NCBI RefSeq assembly: GCF_026914185.1
Contig: NC_070572.1
Location: forward strand, 744,001 to 808,000
DNA length: 64,000 nt
Source: Puccinia triticina
Taxonomy: Eukaryota > Basidiomycota > Pucciniomycetes > Pucciniales > Pucciniaceae
Direction: 5' to 3'
This document shows positions 10,835 through 21,880 of the stretch, piece after piece (the first letter of the stretch is position 1; each line of letters starts with the position of its first letter). The notes under the pieces were generated by a model. The model searched no databases, was not told the origin of the DNA, and worked only from the letters and a program-made list of their open reading frames with translations. The position numbers were made by a program, and so were the translations under genes.

Positions 10835-12544
10835 CTAACTTTCAAGAAAAACAGTCATTCTATTCAAAAGTTCATGATAGGAAGGGAGTTGATGATTATT
10901 TGGATGGAGAGCTGGATTTTGTTTCAAAACCATTTCTTCATACCAAAATCCAAACACTGATATTGAAATGTTGCATGACTCTTTTGCTTTTTGTATTCCT
11001 GCTCTATTCAATTTCAATGACAAGTACTTATGCACAGAACTAAATAAGCTTTCTGGTGACTGAGGATTTGGGAATGGAATCTGAACCCAACCAAATATGG
11101 GTAAGCTACTTTCAGTTTGACTGAACAAAACACTCATAAACCATTCCATGAGGTCATCATATTTTGCCAACATTGATTTGTCCAAGTTTTGAAATGCAAT
11201 ACTGTATATAATACCCAGAAACTCAGCTATTTGAGTTATCCTGCGTCTAAGAAGCTGCATTTTTGTTACTTTTGCCTTTTGTCTTGCTTCAAAACCCCTC
11301 AATCCAACAAAAGCCTCCTGGTATCCAGAATGAACTTGAGATTGAGCAAGTGGAATGAGATAAAGGGGCAAATCCTTGAGGCTTATCATCTCTCTATGGT
11401 ATAAATCAAAGCGGCTTCTAGACACATAATCATGAACTTTGAGTTGAATATCCAATCTGATTTCTCCTGGGATGGCTAAACTTAAATCTTTTAGCCTTGG
11501 TTTAAGAATGTGTGAATTGAGCAAAGCCTTGGTGAATTCTTCATTCTGATAGCTATCAATAAGATTTATTTTGATGTTGTTGTCATATACAACTGTACGC
11601 TCCCGCTCCAAATAATTTCTTTGAACATTACTTATTTCATAAATTGAATTCCAATAAATCTCAGGACCCTTGATTCTTCCCAGCCTACCAAGGTTAAAAT
11701 TAGATTTTTTTTGATACCAATAACCCAGCAAAGAAAGTGCCAATTCAGCTTTGTGATGAAAATCTATTCCTTTCCAATCCCAGTAATGCAAAACTAATGA
11801 CATTACTGTCTTGATGCTGCCAAATTTCTTTCCAGATTTTTCTGCCTCTTCCAATGTTCCATCAAACCAACCCCACAACGGTAGACCATCTTCACTTTGT
11901 TCAAAGAAGATCCCTCCAAACCACTTAATCAAGTCTTCCAGCTTATTTTCCATCTGATTGCCCAGGATTTTTTGGCTTGCCCCACATGAAATAGAAATTC
12001 CATGAAAAAGTACTAAAATTTCTAAAATTTTTGCAAGTTTATCCTGCATACATCTCAAGCTTCTTGTGGAGTTTTTTCCTCTTAAACCTGTTGGTTGGAT
12101 CAAAAAGCCACAATCACCGTGGATTTTCTTTCTGTGCAAGTCATGGGGAGCTTGAATGAGCTCAACTTGCGGGCTGTTCAACTTGATCTTTCGCCAATGG
12201 TTGGAAGCTGGTAGTTTGTTCATGATTTTTGTTGATTTATCTTCAAATTCCTGCAGAAAATCATTGATGGTTGATGACTGTTCAGTTTCCCCAACACATA
12301 TGTTTGCCCATGCAAGCAGGGGACCCCACTGTGCATCCAATTCCATGATTTCAAAGTCCCCTGGTCTATGCTCAAATGCACGTCTAATTGGTTCCTGATT
12401 TGCAGACCTGAGGTTGTCCTGATTTTCTTTCATCAATTGGAATTCTTGGCAAACTTTTGATTTTCTGGTCTGATCTTTTCTCTTACGCTTATTGGATACC
12501 AAGACAGTACTGAAATCCTCAGCATCTCGGCCGTTGGTGGCCAC
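10835..12544 (-). CDS. Intronless 569-residue protein of unknown function with internal duplication
   Basis: I do not recognise a named family. The frame is open for 569 codons without introns, unusual here. The N-terminal ~40 residues are Lys/Arg-rich (VSNKRKRKDQTRK), possibly a nuclear signal. Two stretches resemble each other: residues about 170-290 (helical LAKILEILVLFHGISIS, then DLIKWFGGIFFEQ, then SLLGYWYQKK) and about 430-545 (ITQIAEFLGIIYSIAFQ, then DLMEWFMSVLFSQ, then ISVFGFWYEEM). Both copies share a WF...F.Q.E..LP..GW core and end in a GYWY/GFWY motif. No signal peptide or membrane segment is evident. The intact length argues for a real gene; the AT-rich setting suggests a lineage-specific family. 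Confidence 0.75.
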   Translation of the reverse strand: MATNGRDAEDFSTVLVSNKRKRKDQTRKSKVCQEFQLMKENQDNLRSANQEPIRRAFEHRPGDFEIMELDAQWGPLLAWANICVGETEQSSTINDFLQEFEDKSTKIMNKLPASNHWRKIKLNSPQVELIQAPHDLHRKKIHGDCGFLIQPTGLRGKNSTRSLRCMQDKLAKILEILVLFHGISISCGASQKILGNQMENKLEDLIKWFGGIFFEQSEDGLPLWGWFDGTLEEAEKSGKKFGSIKTVMSLVLHYWDWKGIDFHHKAELALSLLGYWYQKKSNFNLGRLGRIKGPEIYWNSIYEISNVQRNYLERERTVVYDNNIKINLIDSYQNEEFTKALLNSHILKPRLKDLSLAIPGEIRLDIQLKVHDYVSRSRFDLYHREMISLKDLPLYLIPLAQSQVHSGYQEAFVGLRGFEARQKAKVTKMQLLRRRITQIAEFLGIIYSIAFQNLDKSMLAKYDDLMEWFMSVLFSQTESSLPIFGWVQIPFPNPQSPESLFSSVHKYLSLKLNRAGIQKAKESCNISISVFGFWYEEMVLKQNPALHPNNHQLPSYHELLNRMTVFLES

Positions 12545-13901
12545 TGATGATTTAGGCTGAAAATCACTTAATTCTTCTCTGTCTTTTTCTTTTTGTCACC
12601 CGCCAACAATCCATAAATGTCAGGACAGGGTTTGGTATGTATGTGAAGTTTACCTGAGCTCTGTAGAAGACTTTGGCTTACTTTGCAGGACCACTTGATC
12701 AGCGGGCATGGTTCTGCTGATTGTTGCGGTATCTTGGGGCCGATTGCCTGAGTTGGTTAAATTTTCTTCCCACCACCCATCATGATCTAATCATCCGTGG
12801 CCAGCGGGCACAGATGCAACCCAAGGAGCCACATGATCAGTCATATTTGACCCATGTGGGCCATGGGTGAAAGCATATACACTCACCTTCTGGTCGAAAG
12901 TCGTTATACCTTTCAGGCAAATTGTTTATAAAATTAGCGGAGATGTTGGGTGCTGTCCTGCCATCTTGGCCGGTCGAGGGTTGAAAATCTTGGATTTCTA
13001 GACCTCCCAATTGATGAAAGTTGGGTCTCGATACGTGAGGGCCAATGACACCGCTTGTTGAAGGCACCAGTCCGGCATGAAATGGCATGCAATGAGTGCC
13101 AATAGATGACCCCAAATAGGAAATTAAGGCAAGATTTGCGCCAAGCAAGCAAGGATGACGAGCTGCATTCATTTTGGAAAATTAGTGTAGTTGAAGGGTG
13201 TTGGAGGACTTCCCTTCAAGTCTGGCACCCTTGCAGATGCTGATTTAGACCCAAAAAGTCTAGACTTTTGCAGGGAAAATGTATTGGGGCTGTGGACCTA
13301 GTGGCCCGCAGATCTCAACGGGAGTGGTCCATTTGTGGAGAGTTTGAAAGCCTTCACAACCCATTGCGTCATCCTTCTTCTTTTCAAACAGGGAACCTTT
13401 GTTTTTGAGTAACTCTTATCAATGATCTACTACGTATGACGATCACAATGCTATCTCCCTCAAATGTGTTTTGAACTTACAAGTAGCTCAGTTTTAAGTT
13501 ACATATTAATTAGTTGTAATTGTCAATCACTTGTATTACGGGGTTCATGATCATTATGTACCATCTTCCCATTTCCTAGTACATATCTCCATGCCAGGTA
13601 AAAATTGGGATAAATCTCCTTTACAAACGGTCAATTATAAATACGTTCTCGAGGCTAATGTTGAAGTTGAACCATTACCAGACAGAGCTCGGATAGGCTC
13701 GGATATTGAGATCCAAGTGTCCGATCCGCGGCTGGTTTGTGCGGTCGGATTCACCGTCGGGTGGCGTTGCCCGGGGCCAAGCCCGCAAATCAAACATCTT
13801 CTTCAGATACCCGGTCGAAATTCACGAAAACGGTTCGTCGTTAATGTTTAACATCATGCCGAACATAGATATCGAAATCGCACCGAGAACATCTTGAAAG
13901 C
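12545..13901. other. Intergenic between divergent genes
   Basis: The 569-residue gene on the minus strand and the leucine-rich-repeat gene on the plus strand diverge from this 1.36 kb stretch, so it should hold both promoters. Short open frames at 12837-13172 and 13531-13851 have no motif and no supporting splice structure. I see nothing else. Confidence 0.5.
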
Positions 13902-15732
13902 ATGGCAGCAGGCGTAGTCGAAGCGACTGGAAATGTCCGGCTAGCGCTATCCCCAAACGACGGGGAAGAATACGAGGAGAAGGACGAGAGATCAGGAAGG
14001 AACACATATCGGGAGAAAGCCGAATCGGTCAGAAGCATTGAGGATACTTTCGAGCAACTTGCAGAATCCGCAAATGATGAAAGCCAAGAAGAATGGGAAT
14101 CTGATTCCGAAGAAAGTGAAGAGACAGAATCAAAATCAGAATCAGAATCAGAATCAGAATCAGAATCAGAATCAGAATCAGAATCAGAATCAGAATCAGA
14201 ATCAGAATCAGAATCCGATCCAAGTGAATTTGAATCGGACGCGAGTGACAATGAAGATCATTATGGACCAGCCGACTGGAATGTATTCATCACAAGAACA
14301 TGGCAGCTGGAACGCTCAACAAACATCTGGAGCCACAAGTTATTACTCCGAACGACCAAGAGGCTGGTCGAACTGATCCTGGAAGCTCGACATGCCTTAG
14401 AAAGCTTGCCATGGAGCTCATTATGGAGATGCGTCCAGGAGCTGGACAAGTGGCTGAACCGATTCCATTCGTCTAACTCGTTCAAATCGCTGGGATTACT
14501 CCTCCCGATACTATGTATGTCAGCAATTTTCCTCTAACTCATGAAGCCGATGACAATGTAGCTGATTGGTTCGGCTCATACCTTGTTTTTGCTTGGGTTT
14601 GGGTTTCTTTGGAAAGACAGCTCGCTGGTTTGATGATCTTGACCACCGCATCCATGATCCTGAAATCAACTCGAAAACCTATCGACAAGGCTTAGACCGA
14701 GACGAAGCCAAGGCGCTGGCCGTGATGCAACAAAAGTGGCCGAAGCTGCGAAAGCAAGAGACAAATGTTGACCTCTGTCAGATTATCGAACAAGTAGGTT
14801 TTGCTCTGCATAGACCGTTTTGAAGATTTTGCACTGAGGTTGGATTTTCTGGTCGAATTCTATCAGCATCCGGTTCATATGCCTATCGTCGGTCTTTGTG
14901 ACCTGCCCACTCGGGCCGTCCTCGATTCCCTCGAGCGCGTTCTCTTGGGCCTATCCCGCCGAGTAGCGCTTCCTGGTCTCAAGCTGACTACGCTGCCAGC
15001 AGCAGTGGTCAACTTCAAGAATGTGATCTCATGGTACTTGTCGTTTGGCCCGATCTTTGGCTTCTCCTCCAGCAGCCCTCTTCGCCCTTCACTTGCAGAC
15101 CGGACCCGAGACATAATCCTTGGGATTAAAGATCTGGATCTTTCGCGGAACTCACTGACAGGTATTAATTACACACGACTACTGGGCTCAGGTCAGCTTG
15201 TTGACTAATGTATGCCCCCCCCCCCCTCTTAGAAATCCCCCGGAGTCTGCCGCTGGTCCTTCCTGGCCTGTGCAAGCTGAATCTCTCTGGCAACCCGCTC
15301 GGCTGTCTGCCTGCAAGCCTCTGCCAATGGAAGCTGGTGAAACTGAGTGTGGACCCGCCCACGCGTCAGCCCTCAGGCCGGCAACGGCTTGCTCGCATCC
15401 TGGCCTGCGCAAGTGACCCCCCAACGCTAGTAGAAAGCTGCTTGAGCCGTCTGATCAAGTCTCCGGCCCGGCCGGGCTTACCAGTCGTTCCCGCCCCTCA
15501 GCCCCCGCTCCCAGCCCATCTATCCCGCGCACTCGCAAAGGGACGCCTCTGCGACAACTGCCACCGCTTCCGGTGGTCAGCCCAGAAGGCCATATATCTT
15601 CGTGCCCCTCCCGACTATGCGATCCGCGGATTCAATGGGAACCGCTTGAAACCTCACTTCCTCATCCTCGGCCCTTCGTTCCTATGCCCCGCTTGTCTCC
15701 ACCTTCATTGCATCCGCACCCACGCTTTGTAA
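13902..15732 (+). CDS. Acidic leucine-rich-repeat protein with C-terminal Cys cluster
   Basis: Likely a protein-interaction protein; exact role unknown. Exon 1 (13902-14514) encodes an acidic region with a Ser-Glu dipeptide repeat and then a helical segment. Intron 14515-14620 (GTATGT...ACAG) joins in phase to SRWFDDLDHRI. The last intron, 15162-15232, has a branch-like ctaat and joins SLT to EIPRSL. The C-terminal part shows leucine-rich repeats (LDLSRNSLT, LCKLNLSGNPLGCLP) and two Cys pairs, CDNC and CPAC, about 60 residues apart, that could bind zinc. Between about 14777 and 14813 the frame must shift by one base: a 37-nt intron starting GTCAG fits the phase but is very short, so an indel is also possible. 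The start is the first ATG of the open frame. Confidence 0.65.
14134..14214 (+). repeat. TCAGAA hexanucleotide microsatellite coding Ser-Glu
   Basis: About 13-14 tandem copies of tcagaa lie inside exon 1 of the leucine-rich-repeat gene and encode alternating Ser-Glu. The six-base unit keeps frame when copy number changes, so length variation would alter only the acidic tract. The antisense frame reads as a long Ile-Leu run, which is a shadow. Confidence 0.95.
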
Positions 15733-17035
15733 CAATGGCGCCAACAACTCTATGCTTGATTTGTATTCTTCCTGCTACCCTGTCCACTACATAACTCCCA
15801 AGAGGAACTATTCAGGGATGTAACTGGAAATCAATAGCAAAAGCGGGGGGATATCCACCGATTGCCAAATTCGTACTCAAATCAATTCACACTGTGCCGT
15901 CGAAAGCCTGACATCCATCACTAGGTTTTCCTCATGTAACTCGAATTCTGTGCAGTTGGCCCACTCCACGCCCCCAAGATCAGATATTGCATCGGACTTT
16001 GATTATGCAGAGTACACCACGGGTGCAAAAAGATATTCCAAAGCCGGATTGAATCCGGCTTTGAAATATTTTCCAGCTCATTCAGTATGGACGTCGCCAG
16101 GAACAAGTCACAGCATCCGCATTTGAGATATTTTGAGAATATCTCAGAAACCACTCTGAGTGGTTTCTGAAATATTTTTCATAAATTTAGGGAATTGGTT
16201 TCCCACAGAAATCAGGGAAAAGTTTGATTTCAATAGTAAAAATGGGAGGAAATATTTACAAAGGGGCTTTGAAAATATCTTTCTCTATTTTCCTCATAAT
16301 ATTTCCACAAACCAGCGGATTATTTTCAGACCACATCCGAAAACTTTTAGTGCACCCTTGGTGTACCTGAACCCAGCCAGAGGAACCACAGCAAGTGAAT
16401 GCAGACTGTACAAAGGCCTTGATGATGAAACAACACATCAATCATGTTCAAAATTGATTTCCAAACCACTTTCTACATAAAATTGTAAGATCCACATGTC
16501 CACAATCTTAATAGGATGGCTCACATTTGAAATCAATTGCTACTGGTTTGCTTGCGTGGCTCTGCTTGCTGGTTTTGGAAGATTGTTATTTCACCAGCCA
16601 AAACATCAAGTAACATTATAAACCAAGTAGGGGCCTTGGTTTCCAAAGGTTGCCAATTTTTTACTGTTTTATAGGTTATTCAAACTTTAAGAATTAATGA
16701 ATGTTAGGCACTACTTCCTTCCAAGGCCAGGAAGGCCTGCTTCTATAATGTTGTTCCTAGTCCACCAAAAGACAAGAATTTCATCGCCCCATTCTGTTGT
16801 GCTCATCTGCGGGACAAGAGCCCTGCGCCGAGTTGCTTCGCGAATCCATGCTGGCGCGTCTGCCGGCTCTCGACTGCTCGCGCATCTAGAACTGCGCCCG
16901 CAGATGACGTCAGAGACAGGCGTCAGAGGGTGAGGTCAGCCACCACGGCATGGCGCTTGGCCGGACACCCGCAGACGGTCAACAGGAAAATCCAACGGGC
17001 AACACACACAAGGACGACAACTTCTCTCGAATCCA
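15733..17035. other. Intergenic with one inverted-repeat element
   Basis: No gene is supported. The main content is the inverted-repeat element at 16012-16366. The rest, including 16700-17035, is the likely promoter and leader of the M24 peptidase gene, with a GC-rich patch at 16800-16980. A short frame from 16697 is not convincing. Confidence 0.55.
16012..16366. mobile_element. 355-bp inverted-repeat (MITE-like) element with internal hairpins
   Basis: The ends form a 16-bp inverted repeat with one mismatch: GTACACCACGGGTGCA at 16012 and its complement at 16351-16366. No coding capacity. Inside are two further near-perfect hairpins: 16040-16062 (11-bp arms AAAGCCGGATT with one-base loop) and 16144-16170 (13-bp arms TCAGAAACCACTC with one-base loop). 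Several gaatatt/aaatatt blocks recur. No clear target duplication was found, so the superfamily is not assigned. Confidence 0.55.
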
Positions 17036-19193
17036 ATGGTCTTCAACAGTTTGGTCTATCCTGGTCAGTTCATGTATCCGCTTGAAAGGCACATGTGATC
17101 TCAAAACTAATCTCTGTGGATCCCAAATGAAACGAAGCCCGTAAACATGCGGCCAAGGTGTTTGAAAAACTGATCCTTCAGAACCCGGGCTACCACAGGA
17201 ATAACCTGCCCATCTTATACCTACAGGGGTCTGGAGTCGAATGTAGAGACGATAGCGATCGGGAGTTGCCGTTTCATCAGGAAGCCAATTTCGTAAGCCC
17301 ACCTGTTATTTTCCCGGAGGTCCAGAAAGGAGAGGGGATTCTCTTGAAATCCAAGCTGAACATAATAAATGCTTGATATTGAAGATGTATCTCACTGGGG
17401 CACACAACATACCAGATGCCTCCGTATTGATCTCGATCGCCAAGTCCGAAGAAGCGTCAAGTCAGACTGCACCACAACAGGTGATCGACGAGAGCGAAAT
17501 CACGACGGTACTCTTCATACCCACTGTCGATCCATTACACGTTATGTGGTCAGGACTGCCTGAAACGACGACGCAGATCCACGCCCGTTTGGGCGACTTG
17601 ACCGCGGTGAAATACAAGACACAGCTTCCGGGCCATCTGAGTTCGGTCCAGAAGGGCAAGACGGCGGTGATCACCTTACCTACAACCTCGCACGAACTGG
17701 CCAGCTCGGATCCGACACTATTGGCGGCGATTCAGGAAGCGCGAGTGGTCAAGACGGATGAGGAAATCCAGTTGATTGCCCATGCTAATCAGATCTCATC
17801 CGCTGCTCACACCTCGATAATGTGCCTCATCCGCAATCGTGCCCTCCACTCAGAGTCTGATGCCGAGATCGTCTTCCGAAGTGAATGCCATCGACGGGGA
17901 TCGAAAACGCAAGCCTATGAGCCAATCTTCGGTATTCATCCCGCCGTCCATCCAATCCTCATACACATACCACCAGCAAGCTGAACTCAACCGCTCCTCC
18001 CTCTTCCTAAAAACTCCCCCCGTCAATGTGACTACACTCAGGCTACGGTGTCCATGCAGGAACATTGCATTACACATCAAACGACGCCAAGATCTCGGAG
18101 GATTTCTCTGGCGTCTTGCTGGTCGATGCTGGCTGCGAAACATACGGATACGCATCCGATATCACTCGCACTTTGCCGCTAGGAAATCGGGGCAAATTCA
18201 CCCCTGAGGCTAGGGATATCTACTCCATCGTGCTCGACATGCAAGAGGTGTGTATTCACGCCCCTACCCTTCTGCGATCTTTCGATAGGATTTTCCTTGG
18301 CTTTAATCCTCACTGCGCCCATGTTATTTCGGTGTTCAATCTATCTTCAAGGCGGCTATAAAGACTATCAAAGCAGGCATCGAATGGCAAGAAATCCAAA
18401 TCCTCATGTAAGTTCGGCCACACCACAAGCTTCTGATCCAAGCTGATGCGCAATTTTTGCTTGCTTGGGATTAGGCATAAGGTAGCAGCAAAGGGGCTAT
18501 TGAAACTGGGGATTTTACGAGGCCTGACGGTTGATGAATGCTACGAAAATGGACATGTGATCCCGTTCTTCCCACACGGAGTCGGGCATTTTATTGGCTT
18601 GGATGTTCGTCCTGCTCCCTCTTCTTCTATGATCAGAAAATTGACACGTCCAAGTGTTAATCAATTCGCATTTTTTTTTCTATGTAGACTCATGACGTTG
18701 GCGGTTTTCCGAATGGGAAAGGCACTCATCCGACACTCAAGTATCTCAGGTTACAGAGAAAATTGGAGGCGGGAAACGTGGTGACTGTTGAAGTGAGTCA
18801 AGTTTTGCAGTCATATATCATATAGCTTCTTTGGATTCGTCGCTTTTGCTCGGTTTGATCATGTGCGATGATATAAATTGATTGAATGAATCAATCCACA
18901 TACACAAAACAGCCTGGACTATATTTCAACCAGTTTCTATTAGATCCAGTTAAAGGATCTGAAAACATCAACCATGAAGTTCTGCTCAAATACGTGAAAG
19001 TAGGCGGAATAAGAATCGAAGACAAGTGAGGCTTTTGAATCCTTCTGTCACCCTTTTTTTCATAAATAAAAGCTGAGGGTAATGTTTCTTTGTAATCTTC
19101 AACTACAGCGTCGTTGTCACTGAAACAGGCTGTAAAAACTTGACTCAAGTCGTCAAATCAATTGACGAGATCGAAAAACTTACTAGCTTCTAA
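17036..19193 (+). CDS. M24 metallopeptidase, prolidase/aminopeptidase P type (nine exons)
   Basis: Predicted to cleave X-Pro bonds in peptides using two metal ions. Exons in phase: 17036-17063, 17138-17292, 17385-17931, 18042-18247, 18352-18407, 18475-18604, 18688-18792, 18913-19025, 19109-19193, giving 474 residues. The N-terminal creatinase-like domain has VYPARKHAAKV and NFMYLTG; the C-terminal pita-bread domain has all expected ligands: Asp272 and Asp283 (LLVDAG...YASDITR), the His of PFFPHGVGH, Glu409 (VVTVEPG) and Glu445 (IRIEDN). THDVGG follows GLD at 374. The length fits cytosolic or mitochondrial prolidases; no clear targeting signal. The start is the only in-frame ATG ahead of the conserved YPAR-H motif; its first exon is just 28 bp. 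Intron 6 starts GTTCGT, a non-standard donor. Activity is likely intact. Confidence 0.92.
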
Positions 19194-19460
19194 CACATTG
19201 ACCGATTTAACAAAGCCCCCCCCCCCCCCCGCCGTGGCTATACTTCCCGGAAGCCATCGGTCCAATATTGGCAGAAGTTGTTGTCAAGCTAGAAGAATCA
19301 AATAACCAAACAGACAGACCAGTTGTTTTGTACTTGTAGTCACTGAGTAGGAAAGATACAATTGCTCAAATGTAAAACAAGGGGCTTGTTTAGCTTAAAG
19401 AACAAGGGTAGTTGTGATGGATTCATCAGAGGGGTTCACAGTAGAATTTAAAAATAACTT
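19194..19460. other. 3' flank of the peptidase gene
   Basis: No gene seen. It contains a run of about 14 C at 19217-19230 and AT-rich sequence. Confidence 0.5.
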
Positions 19461-19596
19461 TAGAGCCCATTTTAAGGCCTTTGTGAACTACTTTTGAAGA
19501 AATATAGAAGTTGTTCTCATTGCCCCTGGATGTGGACTGGTTTTGTTTTTTTTTTGAAAAAAAAGGTTGTTCATAAAGCCCTTAAAATGGGCTCTA
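19461..19596. mobile_element. Short inverted-repeat element (136 bp)
   Basis: TAGAGCCCATTTTAAGG at the left end is matched by its complement at the right end (cttaaaatgggctcta at 19581-19596); similarity continues inward (ctttgtgaac against ctttatgaac in complement). No coding capacity and no clear target duplication. Confidence 0.5.
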
Positions 19597-20988
19597 ATGT
19601 GTTTTCAAGATTCTATATTGTGTTCTTAGTTTGGGTAAGTAGTGTGAGTGAAGTAATTCATAAATGGGTGTCAAAAAAGTTGAGTGTCAGCTAGAGATGG
19701 CACTTGGGTACCTGTTTGCAGGTACCCGGCACACGCAAGCAGGTACTCTGTATACCCGCGCAGCACACGCCGGCGGGTGCCAAATGCGGGTGCAGGTGTC
19801 CAGTTTCTGGGCAAAAAAAAAAAAACGGGTACCCATCCGGGTACCCACCCAACCTGTTGGGTCAATAGATTGGCAGCCTGTCAGCCTTAGAGATACATCA
19901 ATTATCCAAAAGACTGCAATAACTTAGTAAATAATAATAATTATTAAATTATTATTGCAGGATCAGATTCCTCATCATAAATTAAGGGGGGTCACCCACT
20001 TAAAGTACCCCCTTATTCCTATTCCTTCATGTACTAATTTTATAAATAAGAATTGGCCCCAGAAAGCGCCTAAAAATAGTATTACATACATAAATTTAGT
20101 AAAATAAACAGTGTACATAAAATTAAACTGTTGTACATTAATGAGTAATATTACTTGTGTAAAAATACCCCGTGAAAGTATTATGTAGACTTCTACTGAA
20201 GCTTTTTCACATGACAGAAGCTTTTTCACATGACAATTGGTTATAAACATGTCATGTGACAGAGTCAGGGAAATTAGTCTATTACAATACAATTAAATTA
20301 CCCACAGCCAAGCCCTTTTCACAGCTACACTCCTGGATACTCCCATAGGGAGAAAAGGACTCAGTGTTTACGCATACTGAAGTCCCCTCTATAAATAGAG
20401 GCTTATTTGGTCCTCAGGAAAAGATCCCCCAGACCATTCACCGCCCATAAACTGTAAGTTTGCCGTGAATATTCTCCTCTGCTACATTTGTAGCGCCTTT
20501 TCCTTATAAACCATCCCCAGCACGTAAAATCCACTGGATTAAACCCTTTAAATCATCAAAAATCCCTTATTAGCATATTTAAAGCTTTATCCTTATAAGT
20601 AGTTGCCGTAAGACCTCCGCCTCTGTCAAGCAGCCAATCAGTTTAAGCGCTTACCAACTACTTTTTACGCCAAATTTATTCCCTGTAATTAATAATTATA
20701 CATTATTAATTACATAATAAATCCTCCTCTTTTAAAGAGTGTTTAAAACCCTTGTAGTGGTCATATTTGCCATGTAGCAAGTTTAGTAATTAACATTACT
20801 AGTGTTTACATCAGCACAGTTATAGTGCTAGGGCCCAAAAACCCTTAATTTTGACGGGTTTTTGCCCTAAGCTTCATAAACAGAGCTGTCACAGCCCAGC
20901 GGGAGCACCGCGCAATTTATGTAGCCTGGGAGCGCCGGGCACAGGAATCAGCAGGATGTTACATGGCTACTGTCAGCCTTAGAGTCAA

Positions 20989-21106
20989 AGCAGTTGACCT
21001 AAAACTGCCTTCTATCTCCATTTTATACCTAAATGTGTTTATATCTTTTTAACCTTAAGGCTTAAGGTTGTTTTGACTTCAGATTCTGATTTCTCATGCA
21101 ATTTTA
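20989..21106 (+). repeat. Dispersed repeat, copy 1 (second copy at 56959)
   Basis: About 117 bp, from gcagttgacctaaaactgcc to gatttctcatgcaatttt, are nearly the same as 56959-57076 in the same orientation, with a few substitutions. Here it sits inside the hAT-like element, so the distant copy may mark a relative of this element or an older repeat captured by it. Confidence 0.85.
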
Positions 21107-21328
21107 CCCCTAGTTACAACTTATCATTTCTTTGTAACTCTAGTCCTGCCCTGAGTTCTTGTGTCAGCCTTAGAGTCAGCGCAACTGACCTAAAAGTCTG
21201 CCTTTTCTACATCTCAAATTATTTGAGCACAATAACACCAAACAAAACATTGATCTGCAAGCTCTAAGTTCCTCCAATTAGGTCCCACGACTCAATGAAT
21301 TAGGTTTAATCTGCCAAGTGTGTAAACT

Positions 21329-21597
21329 ATTGGGTCTCACAACTCAATGAATTGCGGTTGGGTCCCGCAACTCAATGAGAGTTATGGCGCGCATGCGCAG
21401 TTGTGACGTGGCAGCGCTACCAGGCGCGCCAACCACATCTTGTACATGTGGTTGGCGTGCCTGGTAGCGCTGCCACATCACTACAAGATGTGGTTGGCGC
21501 GCCTGGTAGCGCTGCCACGTCACAACTGCGCATGCGCGCCATAACTCTCATTGAGTTGCGGGACCCAACCACAATTCATTGAGTTGCGAGACCCAAT
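21329..21597. repeat. Large palindrome, 116-bp arms, 37-bp spacer
   Basis: The left arm (21329-21444) and right arm (21482-21597) are inverted copies; I count two mismatches by eye. The arms are GC-rich inside (gcgcatgcgc, ggcgcgcc, agcgct) and begin ATTGGGTCTC. The 37-bp spacer is itself a third copy of the arm core (atgtggttggcg ... tggtagcgctgccac). The motif aactcaatga occurs twice in each arm, and a degenerate outer copy lies near 21290. It would form a very stable cruciform or hairpin. Confidence 0.92.
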
Positions 21598-21646
21598 TGC
21601 TGAAGCTCACTGCTCTTAGGATCCATCCAACTCAAAATCTCAACCA

Positions 21647-21880
21647 TTGCAACTGACCATGGCCACCACCACCACCACCAGCAGGAAGCGTCGCAAGCCT
21701 CCAGGATCACCACCTCAATCCTCAAGTCCTATAATTTCTTCCCAATCTCAAAACCATCCCCCCCAGAAACAACGATCAAGCAGAACTATAATTGTTGTTC
21801 CACTCAAAAAACGGCAAGATCAAGCCGGGAATCTTGTGTCAATGGAAGCAACAACAGAAGAAAAAGAGTTGGGAGAATAA
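21647..21880 (+). CDS. Short basic open frame inside the hAT-like element
   Basis: A 77-codon frame starts MQLTMATTTTTSRKRRK and is rich in Pro, Ser and basic residues, ending in an acidic stretch. It lies near the right end of the hAT-like element. It could be the N-terminal remnant of a transposase or chance; there is no recognisable domain. Low confidence. Confidence 0.22.
   Translation: MQLTMATTTTTSRKRRKPPGSPPQSSSPIISSQSQNHPPQKQRSSRTIIVVPLKKRQDQAGNLVSMEATTEEKELGE

Noticed and set aside
14029..14223. Antisense frame with a long Ile-Leu run
   Set aside because: It is the shadow of the TCAGAA repeat that codes Ser-Glu in the real gene.
14794..14813. A 20-bp GT...AG intron in the leucine-rich-repeat gene
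   Set aside because: Far too short for splicing and it does not restore the frame in phase.
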